This document shows positions 45,672 to 53,129 of a stretch of DNA of 64,000 nucleotides, piece after piece. The notes beneath the pieces were generated by a model. That model was not told where the DNA came from, did not search any database, and was given only the letters and a program-made list of their open reading frames with translations. The translations under genes and the position numbers were made by a program. The first letter of the stretch is position 1. Each line of letters begins with the position of its first letter. The stretch is from Nocardioides jiangsuensis. Lineage in GTDB: Bacteria > Actinomycetota > Actinomycetes > Propionibacteriales > Nocardioidaceae. The stretch covers positions 62,001 to 126,000 of the forward strand of contig NZ_JAIEZQ010000003.1 of assembly GCF_019679455.1 (NCBI RefSeq), in the 5' to 3' direction.

Positions 45672-47351
45672 TCAGAGGCCGGCGGCGGCGGCCAGGTCGG
45701 TCCGGATCGCGTCGAGCCGGCCGGCCGCGGCGATCCGGGCCGCGTCCACCCCACCGGGCTCGCCCTCCTCGACCGGGACGACCACCTCGAGGTAGCACTT
45801 GAGCTTCGGCTCGGTGCCCGACGGGCGCACCACGACCCGGGCGCCCTCCGCCAGCGTGTAGCGCAGACCCTCGGTCGGCAGCAGGTCCGCGCTGCCCTCG
45901 GCGAGGTCGTCGACGCGCTCCACGGCGAGGCCGCCGAGGGAGACCGGCGGCGCGGCGCGCAGCCGGGACATCGCGGCGTCGATCTGCGCGAGGTCGGTGA
46001 CCCGGACCGACAGCTGGTCGGTGGCGTGCAGCCCGTAGGTGCGCGCGATGTCGTCGAGGCGGTCGTCGAGCGTGCGGCCCTCCGCCTTGAGCGTCGCGGC
46101 GAGCTCGGCGAGCCGCAGCAGGGCCGAGACGCCGTCCTTGTCGCGGACCAGCTCGGGCGCCGCGCAGTAGCCGAGCGCCTCCTCGTAGGCGAACGCGAGC
46201 CCGTCGACCCGGCCGAGCCACTTGAAGCCGGTGAGCGTCTCGCGGTACTCCTGCCCGTGCGCGGCGGCCATCGTGCCGAGCAGCGACGACGAGACGATCG
46301 TCGTGGCGTAGACGCCCTGCACCCCGCGTCGCAGGGCGGCGTCGGCGAGCAGCGCGCCCACCTCGTCGCCGCGCAGCATCCGCCAGCCGTGCGGACCGGG
46401 GACCGCGGCGGCGCAGCGGTCGGCGTCGGGGTCGTTGGCCAGCACCAGGTCCGCGCCGACCTCCTCGGCGAGCGCCATCGCGAGGTCCATCGCGCCCGGC
46501 TCCTCGGGGTTCGGGAAGGCGACGGTGGGGAACTCCGGGTCGGGCTCGGCCTGGGCCACGGCGACGTGCGGGGCCGGGAAGCCCGCCCGCTCGAGCACCT
46601 CGGCCACGGTCTCGCCGCCGACTCCGTGCAGCGGGGTGTAGACGCTGACCAGGTCCCGCGGGGTGCCCGCGTCGACCAGCGCCGCGACCTTCGCCTTGTA
46701 GGAGTCGACGACGTCGTCGCCGAGCCGCTCCCAGCCCTCGCCGCGCGGAACCGAGTCGAGCGCGCCGACCGCGTCGATCTCGCGGGAGATCCCGGCGTCG
46801 GCGGGCGGCACGATCTGGCTGCCGTCTCCGAGGTAGACCTTGTAGCCGTTGTCCTGCGGCGGGTTGTGCGAGGCGGTGACCATCACGCCCGCGACGCAGC
46901 CGAGCTCGCGGATCGCGTAGGCCAGCACCGGGGTCGGCAGCGGGCGGGGGAGGACCTGCGCCCGCAGCCCCGCGCCCACCATCACCGCGGCGGTGTCGTG
47001 GGCGAACACGTCGGAGTCGTGCCGGGCGTCGTACCCGATGACCACGCTGTCGTCCGGTCCGGCGCCCTGCTGCTTGAGGTACGACGCCAGCCCGGCCGCC
47101 GCGCGGACCACCACGGCCCGGTTCATCCGGTTGGGGCCGGCGCCGAGCGCACCACGCAGGCCGGCGGTGCCGAACTCGAGGCGTCCCGCGAACCGGTCGG
47201 CGAGGTCGGCGGCGGCCGCACCCCCGGGGCTCTCCGCCTCGACCTGCGCCAGGAGCGCCTCGAGCTCGGCGCGGGTCCGGGGGTCGGGGTCCTCCGCCGC
47301 CCAGGCGCGCGCCCGGTCGAGCAGGTCCGTGGAGTCGGTCGATGCGGTCAT
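45672..47351 (-). CDS. alpha-D-phosphohexomutase family protein (phosphoglucomutase/phosphopentomutase-like)
   Basis: A 559-aa four-domain phosphosugar mutase. The phosphoserine loop is VMVTASHNPPQDNG, the magnesium loop NDPDADRCA, the sugar-specificity loop FAYEEALGY, and the phosphate-binding loop VRPSGTEPKLK. The length and the surrounding genes fit the long PGM2-like branch, which can interconvert ribose- or deoxyribose-1- and 5-phosphates. Between deoC and purine nucleoside phosphorylase, a phosphopentomutase role is attractive because no deoB is present in the window; this is inference. ATG 47351. Confidence 0.88.
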   Translation of the reverse strand: MTASTDSTDLLDRARAWAAEDPDPRTRAELEALLAQVEAESPGGAAAADLADRFAGRLEFGTAGLRGALGAGPNRMNRAVVVRAAAGLASYLKQQGAGPDDSVVIGYDARHDSDVFAHDTAAVMVGAGLRAQVLPRPLPTPVLAYAIRELGCVAGVMVTASHNPPQDNGYKVYLGDGSQIVPPADAGISREIDAVGALDSVPRGEGWERLGDDVVDSYKAKVAALVDAGTPRDLVSVYTPLHGVGGETVAEVLERAGFPAPHVAVAQAEPDPEFPTVAFPNPEEPGAMDLAMALAEEVGADLVLANDPDADRCAAAVPGPHGWRMLRGDEVGALLADAALRRGVQGVYATTIVSSSLLGTMAAAHGQEYRETLTGFKWLGRVDGLAFAYEEALGYCAAPELVRDKDGVSALLRLAELAATLKAEGRTLDDRLDDIARTYGLHATDQLSVRVTDLAQIDAAMSRLRAAPPVSLGGLAVERVDDLAEGSADLLPTEGLRYTLAEGARVVVRPSGTEPKLKCYLEVVVPVEEGEPGGVDAARIAAAGRLDAIRTDLAAAAGL

Positions 47352-47374
47352 GGCCGAAGGCTAGCGTTGCCCGC

Positions 47375-47941
47375 ATGGATCCGCAGTTGCCGCCTCCGGA
47401 CGACCTGGACGCCCCGGTCCGGGAGCTCGTGGGGGCGCTGGCGCACCGGGTGGGGGAGCGCGAGGCGGTCGCCATGTGCACCGACCTGCTGCTCGGGGCG
47501 CCCGCGGCGGAGTACCCCACGGTCCTGCCGTACCTGGCCGGCTGGCCGGCGCACTCCCTGCTCGAGGGACGGTGGGCCGACTACTGGGGGCGGACCTGGG
47601 GTGCCCGGGCGCTGCTGTACATCTGGGACGAGCCCGCCGCCGAAGCCGTGGTCCGCGGCCTCGACGACCCGCACTGGCGCCCGGCCGAGTCCTGCCTGAG
47701 GGTGGCCGCCGCCCGCGAGGTCGCCGAGGCGGTCGACGGGGCGGTCCGGCTCGCCGGCCACCACCTGCCGCGGGTGCGCGCGGCAGCCTTGCGGACGCTC
47801 GGCCGGGTCGGGGACACCGAGCACGTCACGGTGGTGCGGCGGGGGCTCGCCGACCCGCACGTCGACGTACGACGGGCCGCCGGGCTGGCCCTGGAGCGGA
47901 TGGCCGCGCGTCTGGACCTCGGACCGGACCCGCTGTCGTGA
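47375..47941 (+). CDS. HEAT-repeat-like hypothetical protein
   Basis: A 188-aa mostly helical protein. The C-terminal half has HEAT-type repeats (ESCLRVAAAREVAEAVDG, then LPRVRAAALRTLGRVGDTEHV and VDVRRAAGLALERM). Trp-rich motifs occur in the middle (GRWADYWGRTWGARALLYIW). ATG 47375 is divergent from the phosphomutase gene, 23 bp away. Its stop overlaps the GTG of the SRPBCC gene by 4 nt, so both are probably made together. Function is unknown. Confidence 0.75.
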   Translation: MDPQLPPPDDLDAPVRELVGALAHRVGEREAVAMCTDLLLGAPAAEYPTVLPYLAGWPAHSLLEGRWADYWGRTWGARALLYIWDEPAAEAVVRGLDDPHWRPAESCLRVAAAREVAEAVDGAVRLAGHHLPRVRAAALRTLGRVGDTEHVTVVRRGLADPHVDVRRAAGLALERMAARLDLGPDPLS

Positions 47942-48417
47942 GCGGGCCGGTGTACCGGTTCACGAGCCGCTGGACGGTGCCCGCGCCGCCCGGGCAGGTC
48001 TTCGACCGGCTGGCCGACCTCGTCGGGTACCCGGCGTGGTGGCCGCAGGTGCGCGCCGCCGCACGGGTCGACGACGACACCGTGCTGCTGGTGTGCCGCT
48101 CGCTGCTGCCCTACGGCCTGGAGCTCGAGCTCACCCGGCAGCGCGAGGACCGCGCGGACGGCGTGCTCGAGGCGCGCCTGGCGGGCCATCTCGCGGGCTG
48201 GTCCCGCTGGACCCTGGCCGACCTCCGCGGCAGTGGGTCCGGCCCCGGGACGGCGCTGCTCTACGAGCAGGAGGTGACGACCCGCGGCCGGCTGCTCTCG
48301 GCCGGGACCCGGGTCGCGCGGCCGGTGCTCGTCGGCAACCACGCCTGGATGATGCGCGGTGGCCGGAGGGGCCTGCTCAGGACCGTCGCAGGGCGGGACG
48401 GTAGAACGCCTCGGTGA
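47938..48417 (+). CDS. SRPBCC-family (START-like) protein
   Basis: A 159-aa protein of the SRPBCC helix-grip fold (polyketide cyclase/dehydrase-like). The N-terminus YRFTSRWTVPAPPGQVFDRL and LVGYPAWWPQV are the typical first strand and helix; the C-terminal helix contains NHAWMMRGGRRGLLR. It would bind a hydrophobic ligand, which is not known. The GTG start overlaps the HEAT-repeat gene stop. The last 41 bp overlap the 3' end of the convergent oxidoreductase gene, an unusually long tail-to-tail overlap. Confidence 0.8.
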   Translation: MSGPVYRFTSRWTVPAPPGQVFDRLADLVGYPAWWPQVRAAARVDDDTVLLVCRSLLPYGLELELTRQREDRADGVLEARLAGHLAGWSRWTLADLRGSGSGPGTALLYEQEVTTRGRLLSAGTRVARPVLVGNHAWMMRGGRRGLLRTVAGRDGRTPR

Positions 48418-49195
48418 CGAACGGGCCGCCCACGTGCGCGGCCTCCACCTCGTCCGACGGTGTCGCCGGCTCCGCCTCGATCGCCGCGGCGTAGTGCTCC
48501 GCGTCGTCCTCGGGCTCGTAGCCGAGGGCCCGCCCCGGGTCGAGGTCCCACCAGGCCCGGGTGTTGGCGGAGATCCCGTAGAGCACCGCGAAGCCCGGGT
48601 CGGGCGCGGTGAGCCCGGCGTGCACCATCCGCACCGCGTCGTCGTGCGACAGCCAGGTGGACAGGTGCCGGCGCGTCTCGGGCTGCGGCAGGAAGCTCCC
48701 GATCCGGGTGGCGACCGCGTCGATGCCGTGGCGGTCGGCGTACAGGCTGAGCAGCGCCTCCGCGGCGACCTTCCCGGTCCCGTAGAACGTGTCCGGCCGC
48801 GGGCGTACGGCGGTGGTCAGGAGCTCGCTGCGCGGGGTCCGCCCGACCGCGTGGTTGCTGCTCGCGTACACGATCCGGGGCACGCCGTGCTCGACCATCG
48901 CGTCGAGCAGCGCGGCCGTGGTGACCACGTGCGAGGTGAGGATCTCGGGCAGCGACGCCTCGTGCGGGATGCTCGCGAGGTGCACCACCGCGTCGAGCCC
49001 GCCGTCGGTGTCGAGCGCGGCGAACACCGCGGCCACGGCGTCCGGGTCGGCGCAGTCCTCGGCGAACCAGGGGCCGATGAAGCCCTCGGGCTCCACGACG
49101 AGGTCGAGCCCGGCGACGTCCCACCCACGGTCGACCAGGCCGTCGCACACGACCGTGCCGATGCTGCCGGCCGCGCCGGTGACCAGTACCCGCAC
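48377..49195 (-). CDS. NAD-dependent epimerase/dehydratase-like oxidoreductase
   Basis: A 272-aa extended short-chain dehydrogenase. The nucleotide motif is VLVTGAAGSIGTVV (residues 3-16) and the active site is YGTGK with a preceding YASSNHAVG strand. The short length and the SNHAVG and ISANTRAWWDL features recall uronate dehydrogenases, which oxidise hexuronates to aldarolactones; this specificity is not certain. The start is GTG 49195, three bases after the purine nucleoside phosphorylase stop, so they share a transcript. Its 3' end overlaps the SRPBCC gene. Confidence 0.82.
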   Translation of the reverse strand: MRVLVTGAAGSIGTVVCDGLVDRGWDVAGLDLVVEPEGFIGPWFAEDCADPDAVAAVFAALDTDGGLDAVVHLASIPHEASLPEILTSHVVTTAALLDAMVEHGVPRIVYASSNHAVGRTPRSELLTTAVRPRPDTFYGTGKVAAEALLSLYADRHGIDAVATRIGSFLPQPETRRHLSTWLSHDDAVRMVHAGLTAPDPGFAVLYGISANTRAWWDLDPGRALGYEPEDDAEHYAAAIEAEPATPSDEVEAAHVGGPFVTEAFYRPALRRS

Positions 49196-49198
49196 GGC

Positions 49199-50002
49199 TC
49201 AGACCCTCGGCACGATCGCGCCGAGCAGCTCGCCCATGCGGGTGGCCGCGGACCGGCCCGCCTCGAGGACCTCCTCGTGGTTGAGCGGCTCACCGGTGAT
49301 GCCGGCGGCCAGGTTGGTCACGAGCGAGATGCCGAGCACCTCCAGGCCGGCCTCGCGGGCGGCGATCGCCTCGAGCGTGGTGGACATGCCGACGAGGTCG
49401 CCGCCGATGGCGCGGACCATGCCGATCTCGGCGGGGGTCTCGTAGTGCGGGCCGGGGAACTGCACGTAGACGCCCTCGTCGAGCGTCGGCTCGACCTCGC
49501 GGCACAGGGCGCGCAGCCGGCTGCTGTAGAGGTCGGTGAGGTCGACGAAGTTCGCGCCCTCGATCGGGGAGGTCGCCGTGAGGTTGATGTGGTCGCGGAT
49601 CAGCACCGGCGTACCCGGCTGCCAGCTCTCCTCGAGCCCGCCGCAGCCGTTGGTGAGGACGGCGACCCGGCAGCCCGCGGCCGCGGCGGTGCGCACCCCG
49701 TGGACGACGGAGCGGACGCCGAGCCCCTCGTAGAAGTGGGTACGGCCGAGGAAGACCAGGAGGTTCCGGTCGCCGGCGCGGACCGAGCGGATCTTGCCCG
49801 CGTGGCCCTCGACGGCGGGCGGCGCGAAGCCGGGCAGGTCGGTGGTGCTGACCTCGGCGGTCGCCTCCCCGAGCGCGTCGACGGCGGGAAGCCAGCCGGA
49901 GCCCATCACGAGGGCGACGTCGTGGCGCTCGACGCCGGTCAGCTCGCGCAGCCGCTGGGCTGCCTGGTCGGCCAGTTCCTGGGGGGTGGTCTCGTTGGTC
50001 AC
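49199..50002 (-). CDS. purine-nucleoside phosphorylase
   Basis: A 267-aa trimeric-type (PNP-I, PunA-like) phosphorylase for inosine and guanosine and their deoxy forms. Motifs: phosphate-site GSGWL near the start, [30 protein letters not shown] and [12 protein letters not shown], and the base-binding VTNLAAGI. The start is GTG 50002. It completes the purine arm of the salvage route with add, the phosphomutase and deoC nearby. Confidence 0.93.
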   Translation of the reverse strand: MTNETTPQELADQAAQRLRELTGVERHDVALVMGSGWLPAVDALGEATAEVSTTDLPGFAPPAVEGHAGKIRSVRAGDRNLLVFLGRTHFYEGLGVRSVVHGVRTAAAAGCRVAVLTNGCGGLEESWQPGTPVLIRDHINLTATSPIEGANFVDLTDLYSSRLRALCREVEPTLDEGVYVQFPGPHYETPAEIGMVRAIGGDLVGMSTTLEAIAAREAGLEVLGISLVTNLAAGITGEPLNHEEVLEAGRSAATRMGELLGAIVPRV

Positions 50003-50021
50003 GCGCCGCAGCGTAACCGAG

Positions 50022-50474
50022 TCAGATCCCGCCGGACCGGCACGCGCGCGTGCGCAGCGCGCGGACGTAGTCGATCGGGGCGTCCGCGGCCTCCGCCGCG
50101 TCGGCCAGCACGCCGAGGTAGCTGGCCGAGGGCAGCCCGCCCTCGAACGCGTCGAGGACGTAGGCCCAGGCGACCTGCTCGCCCTGCATCGTGGACACCC
50201 GCACCATGGTCTTGCGGTACAGACCGGTGTCCGCGCTCTCCCAGCTGTCGAGCAGGGAGACGTCCTCGTCGGTGACGTCGTAGAGGGCCACGAAGACCTG
50301 CTCGAAGTGGTCCTGGACGATCGTGGCCAGCGCGCCGTCCCAGCCGAGCTCCTCCCCGCCGAAGGTCAGCCGCCAGCCGACCAGCCAGCCGGTGCTGCGC
50401 AGGGGGGAGTGGGGGCAGCGTGCGCTCATGCGTGAGGGATCGAGGTTCGACCCGTAGGCGGCGTAGAGGGGCAC
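50022..50474 (-). CDS. gamma-glutamylcyclotransferase-like protein
   Basis: A 150-aa protein of the GGCT/AIG2 fold. The N-terminal [13 protein letters not shown] is the family signature that binds the gamma-glutamyl group; [18 protein letters not shown] and [13 protein letters not shown] follow. A conserved acid for catalysis may be the Glu in [11 protein letters not shown]. The family makes 5-oxoproline from gamma-glutamyl compounds; the physiological substrate is unknown. GTG 50474. It precedes the purine nucleoside phosphorylase gene by 19 bp and probably shares a transcript. Confidence 0.82.
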   Translation of the reverse strand: MPLYAAYGSNLDPSRMSARCPHSPLRSTGWLVGWRLTFGGEELGWDGALATIVQDHFEQVFVALYDVTDEDVSLLDSWESADTGLYRKTMVRVSTMQGEQVAWAYVLDAFEGGLPSASYLGVLADAAEAADAPIDYVRALRTRACRSGGI

Positions 50475-50565
50475 GACACAGGAGCGTATCGCTCCGACGC
50501 GGCGGCCGCTCGGCGGCGGGGCGTCGCCCCGGGCGTCGACCGGACCGCGGGACCGGGATGGAACA

Positions 50566-51972
50566 ATGGCGCCCGTGAATCGTGTGGTGATCGTCGGTGG
50601 TGGACCTGGTGGCTACGAGTCGGCGCTGGTGGCAGCGCAGCTCGGTGCGGATGTCACGGTCGTGGACAGCGACGGTCTGGGCGGCTCCGCGGTGCTCACC
50701 GACTGCGTCCCGAGCAAGACCCTGATCGCCACCGCCGAGCTGATGGCCGACATGGAGGAGGCCGCCGAGCTGGGCATCTCCTTCAGCGACGCCGGCTCCG
50801 GACCCAGCAGCGCGGTCACCGTCGACCTGGCCCGCGTCAACGAGCGCGTGAAGACGCTCGCGCTGGCGCAGTCCGCCGACATCGAGCGGCGGCTCACCCG
50901 GGAGAAGGTCCGGGTGGTGCGCGGCCGCGGCCGCCTCGACGGGCCCCAGCGCGTGGTCGCGTCGCTCGCGGACGGCGGCGAGGAGACCATCGAGGCCGAC
51001 GCCGTGCTCATCGCCACCGGGGCCAGCCCGCGGACCCTCCCCACGGCGCAGCCGGACGGGGAGCGGATCCTCACCTGGGAGCAGGTCTACGACCTCGACG
51101 AGGTCCCCGAGCGGCTGATCGTGGTCGGCTCCGGCGTGACCGGCGCGGAGTTCGCCGGCGCCTACAACGCGCTCGGCGTCGACGTCGTCCTCGTCTCCAG
51201 CCGCGACCGGGTGCTCCCCGGAGAGGACGCGGACGCCGCGGAGGTCCTCGAGGAGGTCTTCAAGCGGCGCGGGATGACGGTGCTGTCCAAGTCCCGCATG
51301 GAGTCGGTGGTCCGCGAGGGCGACGTCGTCACCGTGCGGCTCACCGACGGCCGGACCGTCGAGGGGTCGCACTGCCTGCTCGCGCTCGGCTCGGTGCCGA
51401 ACACCACCGGGATCGGCCTCGAGGAGGCAGGGGTGAAGCTCTCGGACGGCGGCTTCGTCCAGGTCGACCGGGTCTCGCGTACGTCGGCACGCGGGGTGTA
51501 CGCCGCGGGCGACTGCACCGGCATCTTCATGCTCGCGTCGGTGGCCGCCATGCAGGGCCGGATCGCGATGTGGCACTTCCTCGGCGACGCGGTGGCGCCG
51601 CTCGACCTCAAGACCGTCTCCGCCAACGTCTTCACCGCCCCCGAGATCGCCACCGTGGGATGGACCCAGAACGCCGTCGACGCGGGGGAGATCCACGCGG
51701 AGGCGGTGACCCTGCAGCTCTCGGGCAACCCGCGGGCGAAGATGCAGGGCGTCCGCGACGGCTTCGTGAAGCTGTTCTGCCGCCCCGGCACGGGCATCGT
51801 GGTGGGGGGCGTCGTGGTCGGCCCGCGGGCCAGCGAGCTGATCCACCCGGTCGCGATCGCGGTCTCGGAGAACCTCACCGCCGACCAGCTCGCGCACGCG
51901 TTCACGGTGTACCCGTCCATGAGCGGCTCGGTGGCCGAGGCGGCGCGTCGCCTGCACCGCTACGAGGGCTAG
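50566..51972 (+). CDS. lpdA: NAD(P)H-quinone dehydrogenase, LpdA-type flavoprotein
   Basis: A 468-aa FAD-dependent pyridine nucleotide-disulfide oxidoreductase-fold protein. Features: FAD site VVIVGGGPGGYESA (residues 7-20), NAD site LIVVGSGVTGAEFAGAY, and AAGDCTGIFMLASVA. At the redox disulfide the sequence is GGSAVLTDCVPSK: C47 remains but its partner is Ala42, so it cannot be a dihydrolipoamide dehydrogenase. The same loss is known in mycobacterial LpdA (Rv3303c), which reduces quinones. The end lacks the usual His-Glu of lipoamide enzymes (PSMSGSVAEAARRLH). ATG 50566; GTG 50575 is an alternative. Confidence 0.88.
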   Translation: MAPVNRVVIVGGGPGGYESALVAAQLGADVTVVDSDGLGGSAVLTDCVPSKTLIATAELMADMEEAAELGISFSDAGSGPSSAVTVDLARVNERVKTLALAQSADIERRLTREKVRVVRGRGRLDGPQRVVASLADGGEETIEADAVLIATGASPRTLPTAQPDGERILTWEQVYDLDEVPERLIVVGSGVTGAEFAGAYNALGVDVVLVSSRDRVLPGEDADAAEVLEEVFKRRGMTVLSKSRMESVVREGDVVTVRLTDGRTVEGSHCLLALGSVPNTTGIGLEEAGVKLSDGGFVQVDRVSRTSARGVYAAGDCTGIFMLASVAAMQGRIAMWHFLGDAVAPLDLKTVSANVFTAPEIATVGWTQNAVDAGEIHAEAVTLQLSGNPRAKMQGVRDGFVKLFCRPGTGIVVGGVVVGPRASELIHPVAIAVSENLTADQLAHAFTVYPSMSGSVAEAARRLHRYEG

Positions 51973-52856
51973 AACCCGCCGAAGTCCCCTCCGCCGAAGT
52001 CCCCGCCCCAGCCGCCGCCGAAGTCGCCGCCGCCGCCGGCGTCGTACCCACCGGCGTCACCCCCGTCGTACCCGCCTGAGTCCGCTCCGGAGTCGCCGCC
52101 GTCGGAGCCGCCCGCGTCGGCGCCCTCGCCGCCGCCCGCCTCACCCGCGCCGAAGTCGGTGTCCGCGCCCTCGACGGCGCCGCCGTCCCAGGTCGGGGAG
52201 AGCAGCGTGAGCAGCAGGAACGACGGCAGCAGGTTGGACGCCGCGTAGGCGCCGAAGTAGCCGGACGCCCAGGGGGAGTAGGCGGGCCCGGCCTGCCAGT
52301 ACGGCACCCGCTGGTAGCCCTCGCGCACGGTGCGGATGTCCGGCTCGGCACCCTGGGCGACCCGGTCGGCGTCGGCCGCGCAGACCGGCACCTGGCGGGG
52401 GATGCCCGCGGGCGGTGCCCACTCGATGTCGGTGGTAGACGGGCCGTGGGCGGGGTTGAAGAAGCACGGCGGACGGCGGACCGGGAGCGGCCGGCCGTCC
52501 TTGCGGGCCAGCACGCAGGCCACCGCGTAGCGGCCGTCCTCCAGTGCCTGGGTCACGTGCTTGATGTCGTCGGCCTGCCGCGCGGTGCGCAGCGTCTCCT
52601 TGGCCTGCTCGTAGGAGTCGAGCGCCCGCTGGTAGTCCTGGCGCATCGGCTCGTCGAGCGGGGTGACCAGCATGTCGGTGTCGAGCCGCTGCAGCTCCTC
52701 GCCGAAGCGGGTGACGTCCTCGTCGGCGACCACCCGGACCACCTCGAGGTCGGCGGCGGTACGGCGTTCGAGCGCCCTGCGCTGGCTGCTGCGGGACGCG
52801 ACGACGGCCAGCAGGATCGCGCCCGCGATGACAGCGAGGATCAGCAACGTGTCCAT
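51969..52856 (-). CDS. hypothetical membrane protein with Gly/Asp-rich tail
   Basis: A 295-aa protein with an N-terminal membrane helix (about residues 2-20), a helical coiled-coil-prone region (about 28-120), a motif PPCFFNPAHGPS (about residue 129) and a hydrophobic stretch near residue 205, followed by a 75-residue low-complexity tail of Gly, Asp, Ser and Ala ending GGGDFGGF. The tail and the CFFNPAHGPS motif resemble actinobacterial TPM-domain-related proteins, but no full TPM domain is recognised. Its stop overlaps the convergent lpdA stop by 4 bp. ATG 52856. Confidence 0.75.
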   Translation of the reverse strand: MDTLLILAVIAGAILLAVVASRSSQRRALERRTAADLEVVRVVADEDVTRFGEELQRLDTDMLVTPLDEPMRQDYQRALDSYEQAKETLRTARQADDIKHVTQALEDGRYAVACVLARKDGRPLPVRRPPCFFNPAHGPSTTDIEWAPPAGIPRQVPVCAADADRVAQGAEPDIRTVREGYQRVPYWQAGPAYSPWASGYFGAYAASNLLPSFLLLTLLSPTWDGGAVEGADTDFGAGEAGGGEGADAGGSDGGDSGADSGGYDGGDAGGYDAGGGGDFGGGWGGDFGGGDFGGF

Positions 52857-52952
52857 GCCGTCAGCCTAGCCACGCGGACCGAGGTGCGGACCGTGCGAAC
52901 GAGGTCCCCGGCCGGACGCCGAGGCCGGCGGTTCGAGGGGCCGCGAGGTCCG

Positions 52953-53077
52953 GAAATGCGTTCGGGCAAATGACATGAATTACATCGGTGTAATTCCGTC
53001 GATGCATTTCGGGAATGCCCCTGTTTTCTGGACAGAGTACGCACAGGCGTGCGCATAATTCGCTGTTCACACGAACA
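52953..53077 (+). promoter_or_regulatory. AT-rich upstream region with several palindromes before the SpoIID gene
   Basis: The 273-bp region upstream of the SpoIID/LGFP gene turns clearly AT-rich from about 52950. It contains GAATTACA-TCGG-TGTAATTC (52977-52996), a perfect 8-bp palindrome, bracketed by GAAATGC (52953-52959) and GCATTTC (53004-53010); CGCAC-AGGC-GTGCG (53040-53053); and TGTTC-ACAC-GAACA (53064-53077). A plausible promoter is TGGACA (53029-53034), 19 bp, CATAAT (53054-53059), so the second palindrome sits in the spacer and the first upstream. This looks like a tightly regulated promoter; the regulators are unknown. No known riboswitch was recognised. Confidence 0.5.
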
Positions 53078-53129
53078 ACTCGTTTCACTTTTTTCACATA
53101 TTTATCCGTCGCGGAAGGGAGATCCCCGC

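Noticed and set aside
50566-51972. Dihydrolipoamide dehydrogenase
   Set aside because: The redox disulfide is incomplete (Ala42, Cys47) and the C-terminal His-Glu pair is missing, matching LpdA-type quinone reductases instead.
51975-52190. DNA repeat array (Gly/Asp/Ser triplet-like pattern)
   Set aside because: The pattern is explained by the low-complexity Gly/Asp-rich protein tail encoded on the minus strand.
53064-53077. LexA/SOS box
   Set aside because: The actinobacterial SOS box is GAAC-N4-GTTC; here the half-sites are in the opposite order (GTTC-N4-GAAC).
52953-53129. Cyclic di-AMP (ydaO-type) riboswitch before a cell-wall hydrolase gene
   Set aside because: The conserved core segments of that class are not recognisable; only simple palindromes are visible.
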